A stretch of DNA of 64,000 nt from JBCAXA01 sp038534295 (GTDB lineage Bacteria; Pseudomonadota; Gammaproteobacteria; Steroidobacterales; Woeseiaceae), in assembly GCA_038534295.1 (NCBI GenBank), contig JBCAXA010000001.1, forward strand, positions 310,001-374,000, written 5' to 3'. Below the pieces are notes generated by a model. It was not told the DNA's origin and did not search any database. It saw only the letters and a list, made by a program, of their open reading frames with translations. Of the stretch, positions 9,278-18,378 are shown piece after piece. Position 1 is the first letter of the stretch; the number at the start of each line of letters is the position of its first letter. Position numbers and translations under genes: made by a program.

Positions 9278-10369
9278 CTACGCAAAGAATTGCGCGAAGA
9301 CGGGGCGGAAGCGGTCGATATCGACGAGGAACGCGTCATGCCCCTGGATCGAATCCAACGCCACGAAAACCACATCGCGGACGTGCGGCCTGAGTCCATC
9401 GGCGAGCTGACGCTGCAGATCGATCGGGAACAGGAAATCGGTTTGCACGCCAACCACGAGCGCGCGTTCGGCTTGGACCCGCGCCAGTCCGGCCTCGACG
9501 GTACCGCCGTGCTCCGCGATATCAAACAGATCCATGGCCCGTGACAGATAAAGGTAGCAGTTGGCGTCAAACTGGCCGGTGAATTTGGCGGCGTGGGCTT
9601 CCAAATAGGACTCGACTTCAAAGTCCAGGCAGAACACGTCACCCGGCTCGTGCTCAGTCGCAACGCGTTCGCGTCCGAAGCGCTGGTCCCATTCGAGTGC
9701 CGACCGGTACGTGATCATGCCGAGCTTGCGCGCCAAGCGCATGCCCTGGATCGGCCCACGGTCGGGGTCGTACTGGCCGCCCTGCCAGTCCGGATCGCGC
9801 CGGATCATCTCCCGTTGCAGCGAACGCAGCGCGATCGCAAACGGTCGCGCACGCGCCCCGGACGACACCGACACCAGGCCCTTACAACGCGCCGGAAACA
9901 GCATCGCGAACGCCAAGGCCGTTAGGCCTCCCATCGAACATCCGAGGACCGTGTGTAAGCGTTCAATGCCGAGGTGGTCGACTACGTAGCGCCCGCCTAG
10001 CGCGACGTCCTCGAGCGACAGAACCGGAAACTCCAAGCCGTAGCGACGACCGGTCGCTGGATTCAGCGACGCAGGACCCGTCGAACCAAAGCAGCTGCCC
10101 AGCGAATTGACGCAAATTACGAAGTAGCGCTCGGTGTCGATCGCTCGGCCGGGCCCGACGATTTGCTCCCACCAGCCTGGCGACGGATCGAGCGCCGACG
10201 AAGACGCATGGGCCGACGGCGACAGGCCGGTGAAAACGAGCACCGCGTTCGAACGCGCTGCGTTGAGTTCGCCCCAGGTCTCGTAAGCGAGATTCGCATG
10301 CACCAGCGTGCCGCCGCGGCGCATGCTGAATGACTCATCGAGCCTGAGCAGCTGCCGCGCAGCACTCAT
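9278..10369 (-). CDS. metX: MetX-family homoserine/serine O-acyltransferase, probably the serine O-succinyltransferase type
   Basis: Alpha/beta-hydrolase enzymes of this family transfer an acetyl or succinyl group to the hydroxyl of homoserine or serine, preparing it for sulfur insertion. The 363-residue protein has nucleophile Ser145 in GCSMGG, Asp311 in QTDFLF and His344 in GHDAFL. The stretch TGLSPSAHASSS and CVNSLGSCFGSTGPAS resembles what I remember of the Xanthomonas/Lysobacter serine O-succinyltransferase branch rather than classical MetX, and no metW follows, as it often does for classical MetX. The acyl donor and acceptor are therefore inferred. The neighbouring cysteine dioxygenase gene makes a role in cysteine balance plausible. 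No Shine-Dalgarno sequence is evident before the ATG. Confidence 0.85.
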   Translation of the reverse strand: MSAARQLLRLDESFSMRRGGTLVHANLAYETWGELNAARSNAVLVFTGLSPSAHASSSALDPSPGWWEQIVGPGRAIDTERYFVICVNSLGSCFGSTGPASLNPATGRRYGLEFPVLSLEDVALGGRYVVDHLGIERLHTVLGCSMGGLTALAFAMLFPARCKGLVSVSSGARARPFAIALRSLQREMIRRDPDWQGGQYDPDRGPIQGMRLARKLGMITYRSALEWDQRFGRERVATEHEPGDVFCLDFEVESYLEAHAAKFTGQFDANCYLYLSRAMDLFDIAEHGGTVEAGLARVQAERALVVGVQTDFLFPIDLQRQLADGLRPHVRDVVFVALDSIQGHDAFLVDIDRFRPVFAQFFA

Positions 10370-10403
10370 GACGGGTCTTTAGGCGAAAACAGTCGTGGCG
10401 ACG

Positions 10404-10949
10404 TTACAAAAACCGCCGCGCCATGCCGAGCAAGTCGTCGACCATCGAGCCGTCATTGTCTTTGTCGAGGAAACTGTCGAGCAGGCCACGACCGTTAGAG
10501 CCTTGGCTAGCCAGATCCGACAGCGCACCACCCTGACTCTGCTGCTTAGACAGCGATCCCATTGCCATGGTCGCAATCATCGGCAACATCTTTTTCAGGA
10601 TGCCCACGTCCATGCCGGTATCCCGCGACGCTTCGGCGGCCACTTCGCGGCTGCGCTGCTTGCTGCCGAGCAAATGGCCGAGGATGGCGTTGCCGTCAGC
10701 AATACCGGTATCGCGAACGACCTCGGCTGGATTGTCGACGTAGCGAGCATGATTGCCGCGCGTCAGCGCACCCAGCAGCGAGTCGAGGCCGCCACTCGCG
10801 TTGACGTTGTTTTTCATGCTGCCGGTCAGCGCCGGCAGCATCTTCGCAATGGCAGCACCCGCATCCTGCGGTTTGATGTCAAGCGAACCGGCCACTTGCT
10901 TGACCAGATCGCCGTTGTTGGCTTTTAGAATTGTCTCAAGAATGCTCAT
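10404..10949 (-). CDS. DUF937 domain protein
   Basis: This 181-residue protein has the DUF937/YidB-like pattern: an N-terminal MSILETILKANNGD, helical repeats with GIADGNAILGHLLGSK, and a C-terminal segment resembling an EF-hand loop (FLDKDNDGSMVDDLLGMARRFL, of which DKDNDGS is the loop). Its function is unknown; the fold is a bundle of short helices and it is probably cytoplasmic. I start at the ATG at 10949 because it is preceded by GGGAGGGAC at good spacing and gives the family N-terminus; the frame upstream to 11012 has no support. It follows der in the same direction after about 70 bases and could be the last gene of that operon. Confidence 0.82.
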   Translation of the reverse strand: MSILETILKANNGDLVKQVAGSLDIKPQDAGAAIAKMLPALTGSMKNNVNASGGLDSLLGALTRGNHARYVDNPAEVVRDTGIADGNAILGHLLGSKQRSREVAAEASRDTGMDVGILKKMLPMIATMAMGSLSKQQSQGGALSDLASQGSNGRGLLDSFLDKDNDGSMVDDLLGMARRFL

Positions 10950-11021
10950 TAGTCCCTCCCTCGAGCTGTCAGGTATAGCCGGCACCGCGGCCCCGGCGGC
11001 CGAGGATACCACCGGCCACCG

Positions 11022-12407
11022 TCATTTCCTGACCTTCTTCATCAGTCGATCGCGCTTGCGTTGCTGCCGCGGTGTCAGCGTGTTGCGCCGGCCGGCAAAC
11101 GGATTTTCGCCGGTGCGGAACTTCAGCCGGATCGGCGTGCCGGACAAACGAAACACCTTACGAAAGTAATTAATCAGGTAACGCCGGTAACTGTCTGGAA
11201 TCCGATCGGTTTGGCTGCCGTGGATAACAATGACCGGTGGATTTCGACCGCCCTGATGGGCATAGCGCAAGCGAATCCGTCGGCGCCGCACCAGCGGCGG
11301 CGGATGCGCCTCCAACGCGGCTTCGAGCGCGCCGGTCAGCTTTGAGGCCGGCAGATCAACGGTCGCTGCGCGGTAGGCTCGGCGGACGTCGCCGAACAAG
11401 TCGCCGACACCGCTGCCGTGCAGCGCCGAGATGTAGTGTTTTCGAGCGAAATCCAAAAACGGCATTCGCCGGTCGATCGCGTCGCGCACGGCCCGCCGTT
11501 GCTCGTTATCCAGGCCGTCCCATTTATTGATTGCGACGACCAGCGCGCGGCCGCGCTCGACGACCAAACCGAGCAACGACACGTCTTGTTCGGTAATGCC
11601 CTCTTGCGCATCGAGTACGGAGATTACGACGTCGGCGCGATCGATGGCCTGCAATGCCTTGACGATCGAAAACTTTTCAATCGCTTCGCTGACGCGTGAG
11701 CGGCGCCGAACGCCGGCAGTGTCAATCAAGGTGTAGGGCTCGCCGTCGCGTTCAAAAGGCACTGTGATGCTGTCGCGCGTCGTGCCGGGCTGGTCGAACG
11801 CAACGACACGCTCCTCGCCAACAATGCGGTTGATCAGCGTCGACTTGCCGACGTTGGGCCGTCCGGCCACACAAATGGTGATGCCGGCAGACGTCTGCTC
11901 TGTCGGCTCGGTTGCGGCCTCGAACGGGGTAAGTACCGCCTCCATCAGGGCGGCGACGCGGTCGCCGTGCGCCGCCGACACGACCGCTGGCTCGCCAACG
12001 CCTAGCGCATAGAACTCGCTGCCGACCAAGTCAGCATCGAGGCCTTCGGCTTTGTTGACGACGAGTCGTACCGCTATGCCGCGGCGGCGCAGCCATGCGG
12101 CGATATCTGTGTCGGAACTGCTCAGGCCATCACGCGCATCGACGATGAACAGCGCGACATCGGCCTCGTCGATGGCGCGCTCCACTTGCGCTGCCATTAA
12201 CGCATCGACGCCCTCGGCATCGCCACTGAGACCGCCGGTATCGACCACGAGGTAAGGCACCGGTCCGACCCGACCGAAGCCGTACTGACGATCGCGCGTC
12301 AACCCGGGATAGTCGGCGACGAGCGCGTCACGAGTCCGCGTCAGTCGATTGAACAGCGTGGACTTGCCGACGTTCGGGCGCCCGACAATGGCGACCACCG
12401 GCAGCAT
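11022..12407 (-). CDS. der: Ribosome biogenesis GTPase Der (EngA)
   Basis: Der has two tandem GTPase domains and is needed for maturation of the 50S ribosomal subunit. The 461-residue protein shows a P-loop in GRPNVGKST at about residues 9-16 and again at about residue 182, DTGG and DTAG switch II motifs, and an NKWD specificity motif in the second domain. The first domain has NKAE where NKxD is canonical, a variation seen in other Der proteins. A KH-like domain and a basic C-terminal tail (RQQRKRDRLMKKVRK) follow. It lies 18 bases after bamB, the order found in E. coli. Confidence 0.97.
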   Translation of the reverse strand: MLPVVAIVGRPNVGKSTLFNRLTRTRDALVADYPGLTRDRQYGFGRVGPVPYLVVDTGGLSGDAEGVDALMAAQVERAIDEADVALFIVDARDGLSSSDTDIAAWLRRRGIAVRLVVNKAEGLDADLVGSEFYALGVGEPAVVSAAHGDRVAALMEAVLTPFEAATEPTEQTSAGITICVAGRPNVGKSTLINRIVGEERVVAFDQPGTTRDSITVPFERDGEPYTLIDTAGVRRRSRVSEAIEKFSIVKALQAIDRADVVISVLDAQEGITEQDVSLLGLVVERGRALVVAINKWDGLDNEQRRAVRDAIDRRMPFLDFARKHYISALHGSGVGDLFGDVRRAYRAATVDLPASKLTGALEAALEAHPPPLVRRRRIRLRYAHQGGRNPPVIVIHGSQTDRIPDSYRRYLINYFRKVFRLSGTPIRLKFRTGENPFAGRRNTLTPRQQRKRDRLMKKVRK

Positions 12408-12425
12408 CTGGTCGCCGCCTGCCCG

Positions 12426-13583
12426 TCAGCCGCCTTCGGCGATGACTTCGAACGCCGCGACGACTCCGGATTCGGCCTGCACGAGCAGAACGTCACCCTG
12501 CGCGTGCGGCAGCGCGCTGATCCGCGCGTCATCGATACGCTTGCGAGCGTCGACGGACCCGCTGGCTGCGTTGATCCAGTGTAGGTAGCCGTCGATGTCG
12601 CCGACGACAACATGGTCACCGAACGGTACCGGCGTCGTCAGTTCGCGGCGCGCCAAGCTTGCGTTGCGCCATTGCTCGACGCCGTTGGCCCGCGACAGCG
12701 CGACCACGTCGCCGTCGTCGGTGCTGACAAACGTGTTGCTCCAGTCGACCCCTGGCCCGTGATAGCTCGACAACTCGCGCGACCAAACGAGCTGACCAGA
12801 CTCCAGCAGCAGTGCCGCAACCTGACCCTGAAATCCGGTGACGTAGAGCTCGCGGCCGACCGCGACCGCGCGGCCGTCGAGATCAACCAAGCGCTCCAAA
12901 TCGGAGCGCCCGGTCGGTGGCGTGATGATTTGCTCCCAAACGATTTGGCCGTTCAGCAATTCGATGGCCATCAGACGACCGTTGTCGAAACCGCAGACGA
13001 CCAGCGACGCGGCGATGATCGGCCCGGCGGTACCGCGCAAGCTCAGCCGCGGCACCTCTTCTTCGATAACCCACACCTCATCGCCGGTGCTGGCATCAAG
13101 CGCGATCAGGCGCCCGTCTGCCGAGCGCAAGATGACGCGTTCGCCGCCGAGGGCCGGGGTAGCAAGCACTTCAGCAGCAATATTGCGACGCCACAGCTCC
13201 TCACCGTCCGCGGCGGACAAAGCAATCACATCGCCGTCGATCCCGGCGACGACGACTCGGCCGTCGCCGACGCTGGGTCCAGCGCTGAGCGACAAGCGCA
13301 GCCGCGTCGTCCACAGACGCCGACCACTGTCGAGATCGAGCGCATGAACTTGGCCGTCACGACTCGCCGCATACGCGCGGATCGTGTCCGACACTGGCGC
13401 GAGCCCGAGCCGCAAGTCAGACGCGCCGTCGCCGACCTTGACCGACCAGCGACGTTTTACCCGGATGATTTCGTCGATATCGACGAGCTCGGCTGGCTCG
13501 AGCTCTGGATCGTCGTCGCTCCCGCCGAACAGTCCGCAGCCGCCAAGCGCCAGTGACGCGATTGCGATCAGCGCGAGCCTCAC
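12426..13583 (-). CDS. bamB: Outer membrane protein assembly factor BamB
   Basis: BamB is a lipoprotein of the BAM complex that inserts beta-barrel proteins into the outer membrane. The 385-residue precursor has a signal sequence ending in the lipobox LGGC (Cys16), then an eight-bladed beta-propeller of PQQ-type repeats; the blades are visible as repeated motifs such as VHALDLDSGRRLW, VIALSAADGEELW and LIALDASTGDEVW. The length matches the family. It overlaps yfgM by 4 bases (13580-13583), so the two are translationally coupled, and it is followed by der. Confidence 0.96.
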   Translation of the reverse strand: MRLALIAIASLALGGCGLFGGSDDDPELEPAELVDIDEIIRVKRRWSVKVGDGASDLRLGLAPVSDTIRAYAASRDGQVHALDLDSGRRLWTTRLRLSLSAGPSVGDGRVVVAGIDGDVIALSAADGEELWRRNIAAEVLATPALGGERVILRSADGRLIALDASTGDEVWVIEEEVPRLSLRGTAGPIIAASLVVCGFDNGRLMAIELLNGQIVWEQIITPPTGRSDLERLVDLDGRAVAVGRELYVTGFQGQVAALLLESGQLVWSRELSSYHGPGVDWSNTFVSTDDGDVVALSRANGVEQWRNASLARRELTTPVPFGDHVVVGDIDGYLHWINAASGSVDARKRIDDARISALPHAQGDVLLVQAESGVVAAFEVIAEGG

Positions 13584-14290
13584 GGCGTTTCGGTCTCCGC
13601 CTCGACTGCTGGAGCCTCAATGTCAGCCGGCGGCTCGTCGGCACTGGGTGCGGCCGGCGGTGGCGGCAATTGGGCAAGCTTCAAGCCGACGTAATCGGGG
13701 TCGATGCTGCGTTCTTCCACCGGTGTCGCGAGCGCCGATTCATAGGCGATGCGCGCTGCTTCGACATTGCCGCGGGCGGCCTCGATGTCGCCGATCATCT
13801 CGTCGACACGCGAACGCTGATAGACACTCGTAATCGGCTGCAATACAGCGTAAGCATCGTCGAATCGATCGACGTAAAAGTACGCCTGCGCAAGCCGCAG
13901 CCGCGCAACGACCTTGAGGTCGCTATGCGCATCGGTATCGAGCATGCGGGTCAGCGCGTTGATGCCCGCCTCGGTGTCGCCGGCGTCCATGTGCAATTTG
14001 GCAGCGGCAAGCCAAGCCTGGGCTGCGTAGGTGCTGCCGGCGTGTTCTTGCTGCAACGCGTCGAAAGCCGCTTGCGCCGCGTCGGCCTCGCCATCGCGGA
14101 CCTTGTCGAGCAAGGTCTGGTAGAACATCGAGGCTTCCTCAGCCGCGGTCTGCTGCGCGCTCGAGTAGTAGTTCCAGCCGACCAGCGCGCCGACGCCGAG
14201 AACGACACCGCCAATGACGAATTTGCCGTTCTCATCCCACCACCGCTTGAGCGCTTCGACTTGTTCTTCTTCAGTCGCGTAGTCGTTCAC
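13580..14290 (-). CDS. yfgM: YfgM-type tetratricopeptide protein (ancillary SecYEG translocon subunit)
   Basis: YfgM is an inner-membrane protein with a periplasmic TPR domain that works with PpiD near SecYEG. The 236-residue protein has a short cytoplasmic N-terminus with the family pattern TEEEQVEALKRWWDENGK, one membrane helix (about residues 27-46, VIGGVVLGVGALVGWNYY), helical TPR repeats to about residue 205, and a Pro/Ala/Glu-rich tail. The position between hisS and bamB is the same as in E. coli. It starts 7 bases after the hisS stop. Confidence 0.93.
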   Translation of the reverse strand: MNDYATEEEQVEALKRWWDENGKFVIGGVVLGVGALVGWNYYSSAQQTAAEEASMFYQTLLDKVRDGEADAAQAAFDALQQEHAGSTYAAQAWLAAAKLHMDAGDTEAGINALTRMLDTDAHSDLKVVARLRLAQAYFYVDRFDDAYAVLQPITSVYQRSRVDEMIGDIEAARGNVEAARIAYESALATPVEERSIDPDYVGLKLAQLPPPPAAPSADEPPADIEAPAVEAETETP

Positions 14291-14297
14291 GTTGACC

Positions 14298-15593
14298 TCA
14301 CTGATTCATAGCCATTGCACCACCCATTGGCAGTGACGTGAGCAAGTTGATGAGCTGTGTCTCGTCGACCGTCTGCTGGCCGTCGTCACTGCGCAGAGGT
14401 TTGAGACCGAAACGCTGCTCGTTGAGTTCGTTTTCGCCGATGATCAGCGCCCAAGGGGCACCGCTTTTGTCGGCACGTTTGAGCTGCGATTTGAAGCTGC
14501 CGCCGTCGAAGTTGACTTCGACCGACAAGCCGGAAATCGCCGTGCGCAGACGTTCGGCGAGCTGCATGGCGTAGCGGAGCGCCGCTTGGCCGACCGCCAC
14601 GATATAGATATGTGGCTGAAACGCAAGCTTTTGTTCGTGACAAGCCTGGTAAAGACCGACCAGTCGCTCGACGCCAGCCGCCCAGCCAATGGCCGGTACC
14701 GATTTGCCGCCGAGCTGCTCGTAAAGGCCGTCGTAACGGCCGCCGGACAGCACTGCGCCCTGCGAGCCGAGGGCGGTAGTCACCCACTCGAATACGGTGC
14801 GACTGTAGTAGTCGAGACCGCGCACCAACCGCGGGTTGACGACAAATGCGATGCCGGCGTCGCTAATGAGCGCCGTCAGCGCATCAAAATGGTCGCGAGA
14901 TTCGGTATCGAGATCGGCCGTTAGCGTGGGCGCCTCGGCGATGATGCCAGCGAGCGCCGGGTTCTTGCTGTCGAGAAGACGCAGCGGATTGCTGTGCAGG
15001 CGACGTTTAGCGTCGTCGTCGAGATCGCCCCTGTAGCGTTCGAAGTAGTCGATCAGTCGCGCGCGGTAGACCGCCCGAGCCGCGGCAGTACCGAGTGTGT
15101 TCAGCTGCAGCTCGATGTTGGGCAAGCCGAGCTCGCGAAACAGCCGTGCTGACATCAGTATCATCTCGGCATCGACGTCAGGCCCCTGATAGCCGATCGC
15201 CTCGACGTCAATCTGATAAAACTGCCGATAGCGACCCTTCTGTGGTTTTTCGCGACGGAACATCGGGCCGCTGGTCCACACTTTGTGCCGCTGGTTGTGC
15301 GTAAGGCCATTGCTAATGGCGGCGCGCACCACGCCAGCCGTTGCTTCCGGACGCAGCGTTAGACTCTCGCCGTTGCGATCGTCGAAGGTGTACATCTCTT
15401 TCTCGACGATGTCGGTAACCTCGCCGATCGAGCGTTTGAACAGCTCAGTGAACTCGAGTACCGGGAGGCGAATTTCTCGGTAGGCGTACGCGTCGAGCAC
15501 ACGACGGGCGGCGTCCTCGACGACCTGCCAAGTCGGCGTCTCGTCCATGAGGACATCGTTCATGCCGCGAACGGCGCGCAGAGTCTCGGTCAT
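14298..15593 (-). CDS. hisS: Histidine-tRNA ligase
   Basis: HisS charges tRNA-His. This class II aminoacyl-tRNA synthetase has 431 residues. Visible are the start LRAVRGMNDVL, motif 2 (GPMFRREKPQKGRYRQFYQ), the histidine-binding motif LVRGLDYYSRTVFEW, motif 3 (AIGWAAGVERL) and the C-terminal anticodon-binding domain from about residue 325. It is in the ndk-to-der operon. In E. coli ispG lies between rodZ and hisS; here only 21 bases separate the rodZ stop from the hisS start, so ispG must be elsewhere. Confidence 0.97.
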   Translation of the reverse strand: MTETLRAVRGMNDVLMDETPTWQVVEDAARRVLDAYAYREIRLPVLEFTELFKRSIGEVTDIVEKEMYTFDDRNGESLTLRPEATAGVVRAAISNGLTHNQRHKVWTSGPMFRREKPQKGRYRQFYQIDVEAIGYQGPDVDAEMILMSARLFRELGLPNIELQLNTLGTAAARAVYRARLIDYFERYRGDLDDDAKRRLHSNPLRLLDSKNPALAGIIAEAPTLTADLDTESRDHFDALTALISDAGIAFVVNPRLVRGLDYYSRTVFEWVTTALGSQGAVLSGGRYDGLYEQLGGKSVPAIGWAAGVERLVGLYQACHEQKLAFQPHIYIVAVGQAALRYAMQLAERLRTAISGLSVEVNFDGGSFKSQLKRADKSGAPWALIIGENELNEQRFGLKPLRSDDGQQTVDETQLINLLTSLPMGGAMAMNQ

Positions 15594-15614
15594 GCGGTCG
15601 GTCCTGGGTGGCGC

Positions 15615-16505
15615 TCAGCGCCCGGGTACGGAAAAGCGTGCCGTGCGGCCGCGTACGGCGCTGGCCGGAATCGCGAACGGCTGACCGTCGACACGAACGG
15701 TCACGGCAGCGCGATTGCCAACGACAACCGCAAGCGGCGACGCGCCGGACAGCTGGCGCGAGTCGCCGGCCGCCGCAGTGCCTGAGTAAAGCACGCGCCG
15801 ATTGGCATCACGCACCTCGGTCCAGCACTCGGCGTTGAAGTCGAGTTGCAGCGACACGTTGCCCGCAACTGCACGCGGTTCGACCGCGCTGCGCTCGATC
15901 GTTTGCGCTACCGGCGGCGAGTCAACGGGACTGCTGCTGCGGGCTGGGCCCGCGGTCGGCGGCGCGTTGTCGTCGCCAGCTACTGACAGGCTCGTCGAGT
16001 CGTCACTTGCTTCGGCGCTAGGCGCCGTCTCTACTGGCGCCGGCAAACTCACGGTGGCATCCAGCGGCGCGGCCGGACTGGCGGCGGCACGCGGCGGCGG
16101 CTCGCTGCCGGAGAAAAAGAAGGCCAAGAGGACAACGATCAGCAGCAGACCAACGGCAGATGCGATCCACAGCCACAGCGGCACCATTGGCCGCGCTTTG
16201 CCGCTGGCTATTGCAGGCACGACCGGCGGCGGTTCGTCGTCCGCGTGCAGCGCATCGTAGTCGGCCAGCAGCGCATCGACATCGGCACCGACGGCAAGCG
16301 CATAGCGCTTCAGGTGTCCTTTGACGTAAACCGGCGCTCCGAGCCGCTCGTAGTCGCCCGCTTCGAGCGCCTCGAGCAAACTGGCGTCAATGTGCAGCTC
16401 ACGCGCAAGCCCGTCGATCTCCCGCCCGGCCGCCTCGCGCATCTTGCGCAAGGTCTGCAGCGGATCGGGTGGTGGTGCAGCCGGTTCTGGCGCCTCATCC
16501 GTCAT
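15615..16505 (-). CDS. rodZ: Cytoskeleton protein RodZ
   Basis: RodZ links MreB filaments to the cell-wall elongation machinery and helps set rod shape. The 296-residue protein has a cytoplasmic helix-turn-helix domain of the XRE type (about residues 12-90, with LRKMREAAGREIDGLARELH), a membrane helix (about 110-132), a periplasmic Pro/Ala/Ser-rich linker, and a C-terminal beta domain (about 215-296) containing ECWTEVRDANRRVLYSG, the DUF4115 signature. It overlaps the end of pilW by 11 bases. Confidence 0.93.
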   Translation of the reverse strand: MTDEAPEPAAPPPDPLQTLRKMREAAGREIDGLARELHIDASLLEALEAGDYERLGAPVYVKGHLKRYALAVGADVDALLADYDALHADDEPPPVVPAIASGKARPMVPLWLWIASAVGLLLIVVLLAFFFSGSEPPPRAAASPAAPLDATVSLPAPVETAPSAEASDDSTSLSVAGDDNAPPTAGPARSSSPVDSPPVAQTIERSAVEPRAVAGNVSLQLDFNAECWTEVRDANRRVLYSGTAAAGDSRQLSGASPLAVVVGNRAAVTVRVDGQPFAIPASAVRGRTARFSVPGR

Positions 16506-17259
16506 CGTTAATCACGCCGTCGAGGAGACCGGCTTCGCGCGCGTCCGGGTGATTGCGCCGCAAGCGTTCGGCGTAGCGGGTCATTGCGGCGGCATCGCCG
16601 GCGGCCTTCTCGACGCGCACAGCAAGCAGCAGCGCTTCGGCGGTCATCGTGTGCGCCGACTCGAACCGTGCAACGAACGCTCGCGCCCGCAACGTATCGT
16701 CACGCTGCAGCGACAACACGGCCATCTGCAGCAGCGCATCGGCGAACTCCGGATTGCGGGTCAACGCCGTGCGGAAATGGGATTCCGCAACAGCGTTGTC
16801 CGGAATCTCGAGCGCGCAAACACCGGCGTTGGTGTACGCAACCTCTGGCGCCAAGTTCTGTGGCACATCAGCAGCGCGCAGGAAATAGCGCTGACCTTCC
16901 GCATGACGGCCGCTTTTGCACAAAAAGACCGCATAGCTATTCAGCGCGTTGGCATCCTTCGGGGCTACTTTGAGTGCCCGCCGGTACTCGCTGTTGGCCC
17001 GATCGACATCGCCGGTTTGCTCATAGACCAGTGCCAGTGCGATGTGCGCCCCGGGCAAGTCCGGGTTCTGCGAAATCGAACGCTCGAGTCGTTCGCGGGC
17101 AAGCTTCAGATCACCTTGCCGCAAATACTGCGAGCCGAGCTGGTAATTGATCTCGGCAGCGTCGTCGAGGGATGCCTTACTCTTGTCCTCGCCGTCTTCG
17201 GTCGTCACGCATGCGGTCGCCACCAGCGCCGCCAGCGTCGTCAGCCAGACTAATCGCAT
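16495..17259 (-). CDS. pilW: Type IV pilus biogenesis/stability lipoprotein PilW (PilF)
   Basis: PilW/PilF is an outer-membrane TPR lipoprotein that pilots the secretin PilQ for type IV pilus assembly. The 254-residue precursor has a signal sequence with a lipobox-like ATAC (Cys17), then about six TPR repeats, with AEINYQLGSQYLRQGDLKLA as the first and DANALNSYAVFLCKSGRHAEG typical of the family. Only this pilus gene is present here; its place next to rlmN is common in gammaproteobacteria. It starts 3 bases after the rlmN stop and overlaps rodZ. Confidence 0.92.
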   Translation of the reverse strand: MRLVWLTTLAALVATACVTTEDGEDKSKASLDDAAEINYQLGSQYLRQGDLKLARERLERSISQNPDLPGAHIALALVYEQTGDVDRANSEYRRALKVAPKDANALNSYAVFLCKSGRHAEGQRYFLRAADVPQNLAPEVAYTNAGVCALEIPDNAVAESHFRTALTRNPEFADALLQMAVLSLQRDDTLRARAFVARFESAHTMTAEALLLAVRVEKAAGDAAAMTRYAERLRRNHPDAREAGLLDGVINDDG

Positions 17260-17262
17260 CGT

Positions 17263-18369
17263 CTATACCTCCGCTGCGCGAATGGGTTTAGCCCCGAGCC
17301 GGACGCGCACCCGGTCATTGACCTGGCCGGCTAGCTGCCCGCACGCCGCATCGATGTCGTCGCCGCGCGTCTTGCGAATCGTTGCCAAACACCCGCCCGC
17401 CCGAACGATTCCAGCGAAACGATCGATGGCATCGCGCGGTGAACAGCGAAACTCGGTGCCCGGAAATGGGTTGAAGGGAATCAGATTCAGTTTGGCGGGT
17501 TTGCCGCGCAACAGTTTAGCGAGCTGCCGTGCGTGGGCCGGCTGATCGTTGACCCCATCCAACATGACGTATTCGAAGGTGATGTGGCGGTTCGAGAAGC
17601 GCGACGCGTAGTACCAACACGTCTCCAGCAACTCAGCTATCGGGTGGATTCGATTGATCGGCACGAGCTCGTTGCGCAACGCGTCGTTTGGCGCATGCAG
17701 CGACACCGCGAGCGCCACGTTGCACTCGTCAGCGAGCCGTTTGAGCTGCGGCACCAAGCCCGACGTCGACAGCGTAATGCGCCGGCGTGAGAGTCCGTAC
17801 GCATGGTCGTCGAGCAAAATACGCAGTGCCGGCACCACCGCGCGATAATTGGCGAGTGGTTCACCCATGCCCATCAGAACGACGTTGCTCACGGCGCGTT
17901 CGTCATTGCCGCGCGGAGGCAAAGCGGCGTTTGCCCAAAGCACCTGCGCGACAATCTCGGCCGCCGTCAGGTTGCGGTTGAAGCCTTGCTGCGCCGTCGA
18001 GCAGAACGCGCAGTCCAGTGCGCAACCGACCTGCGACGATACGCACAGCGTGCCGCGATCCGGCTCCGGGATAAAAACCGTTTCGATCGCCTGCGTGGCG
18101 CCGGCACCGAGCAGCCATTTCACGGTACCGTCGCGCGAACGCTCCTCCCGCAAGACCGTCGGCAGCTCGGCTCGACAGCGACTCGCCAACGTCTCGCGCA
18201 GCCGCTTCGACATATCGGTCATTGCCGTGAAATCGAGCTCACGACGCTGATGAATCCACGCCATGAGTTGGCGGGCCCGAAACGGCTTCTCGCCGAGGTC
18301 AGCGAAAAACGCCGCCAAGGCCTCCCGGTCCATGCCGATCAGGTCGGTTTTGTCGGTACCGGGGTTCAT
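17263..18369 (-). CDS. rlmN: Dual-specificity 23S rRNA/tRNA adenine-C2 methyltransferase RlmN
   Basis: RlmN methylates C2 of A2503 in 23S rRNA and A37 of some tRNAs, using a radical SAM mechanism with a methyl-Cys intermediate. The 368-residue protein has the radical SAM CxxxCxxC motif in CALDCAFCSTAQQG, the SAM-binding GMGEPLANY, and the C-terminal catalytic Cys in DAACGQLAGQ. The N-terminal RNA-binding domain includes FRARQLMAWIHQR. The start at 18369 gives the normal length and lies 9 bases after the ndk stop. Confidence 0.97.
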   Translation of the reverse strand: MNPGTDKTDLIGMDREALAAFFADLGEKPFRARQLMAWIHQRRELDFTAMTDMSKRLRETLASRCRAELPTVLREERSRDGTVKWLLGAGATQAIETVFIPEPDRGTLCVSSQVGCALDCAFCSTAQQGFNRNLTAAEIVAQVLWANAALPPRGNDERAVSNVVLMGMGEPLANYRAVVPALRILLDDHAYGLSRRRITLSTSGLVPQLKRLADECNVALAVSLHAPNDALRNELVPINRIHPIAELLETCWYYASRFSNRHITFEYVMLDGVNDQPAHARQLAKLLRGKPAKLNLIPFNPFPGTEFRCSPRDAIDRFAGIVRAGGCLATIRKTRGDDIDAACGQLAGQVNDRVRVRLGAKPIRAAEV

Positions 18370-18378
18370 CGATCGCGA

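Noticed and set aside
11022..12407. NKAE in place of NKxD in the first Der GTPase domain
   Set aside because: Such variation is found in other Der proteins and the second domain is canonical.
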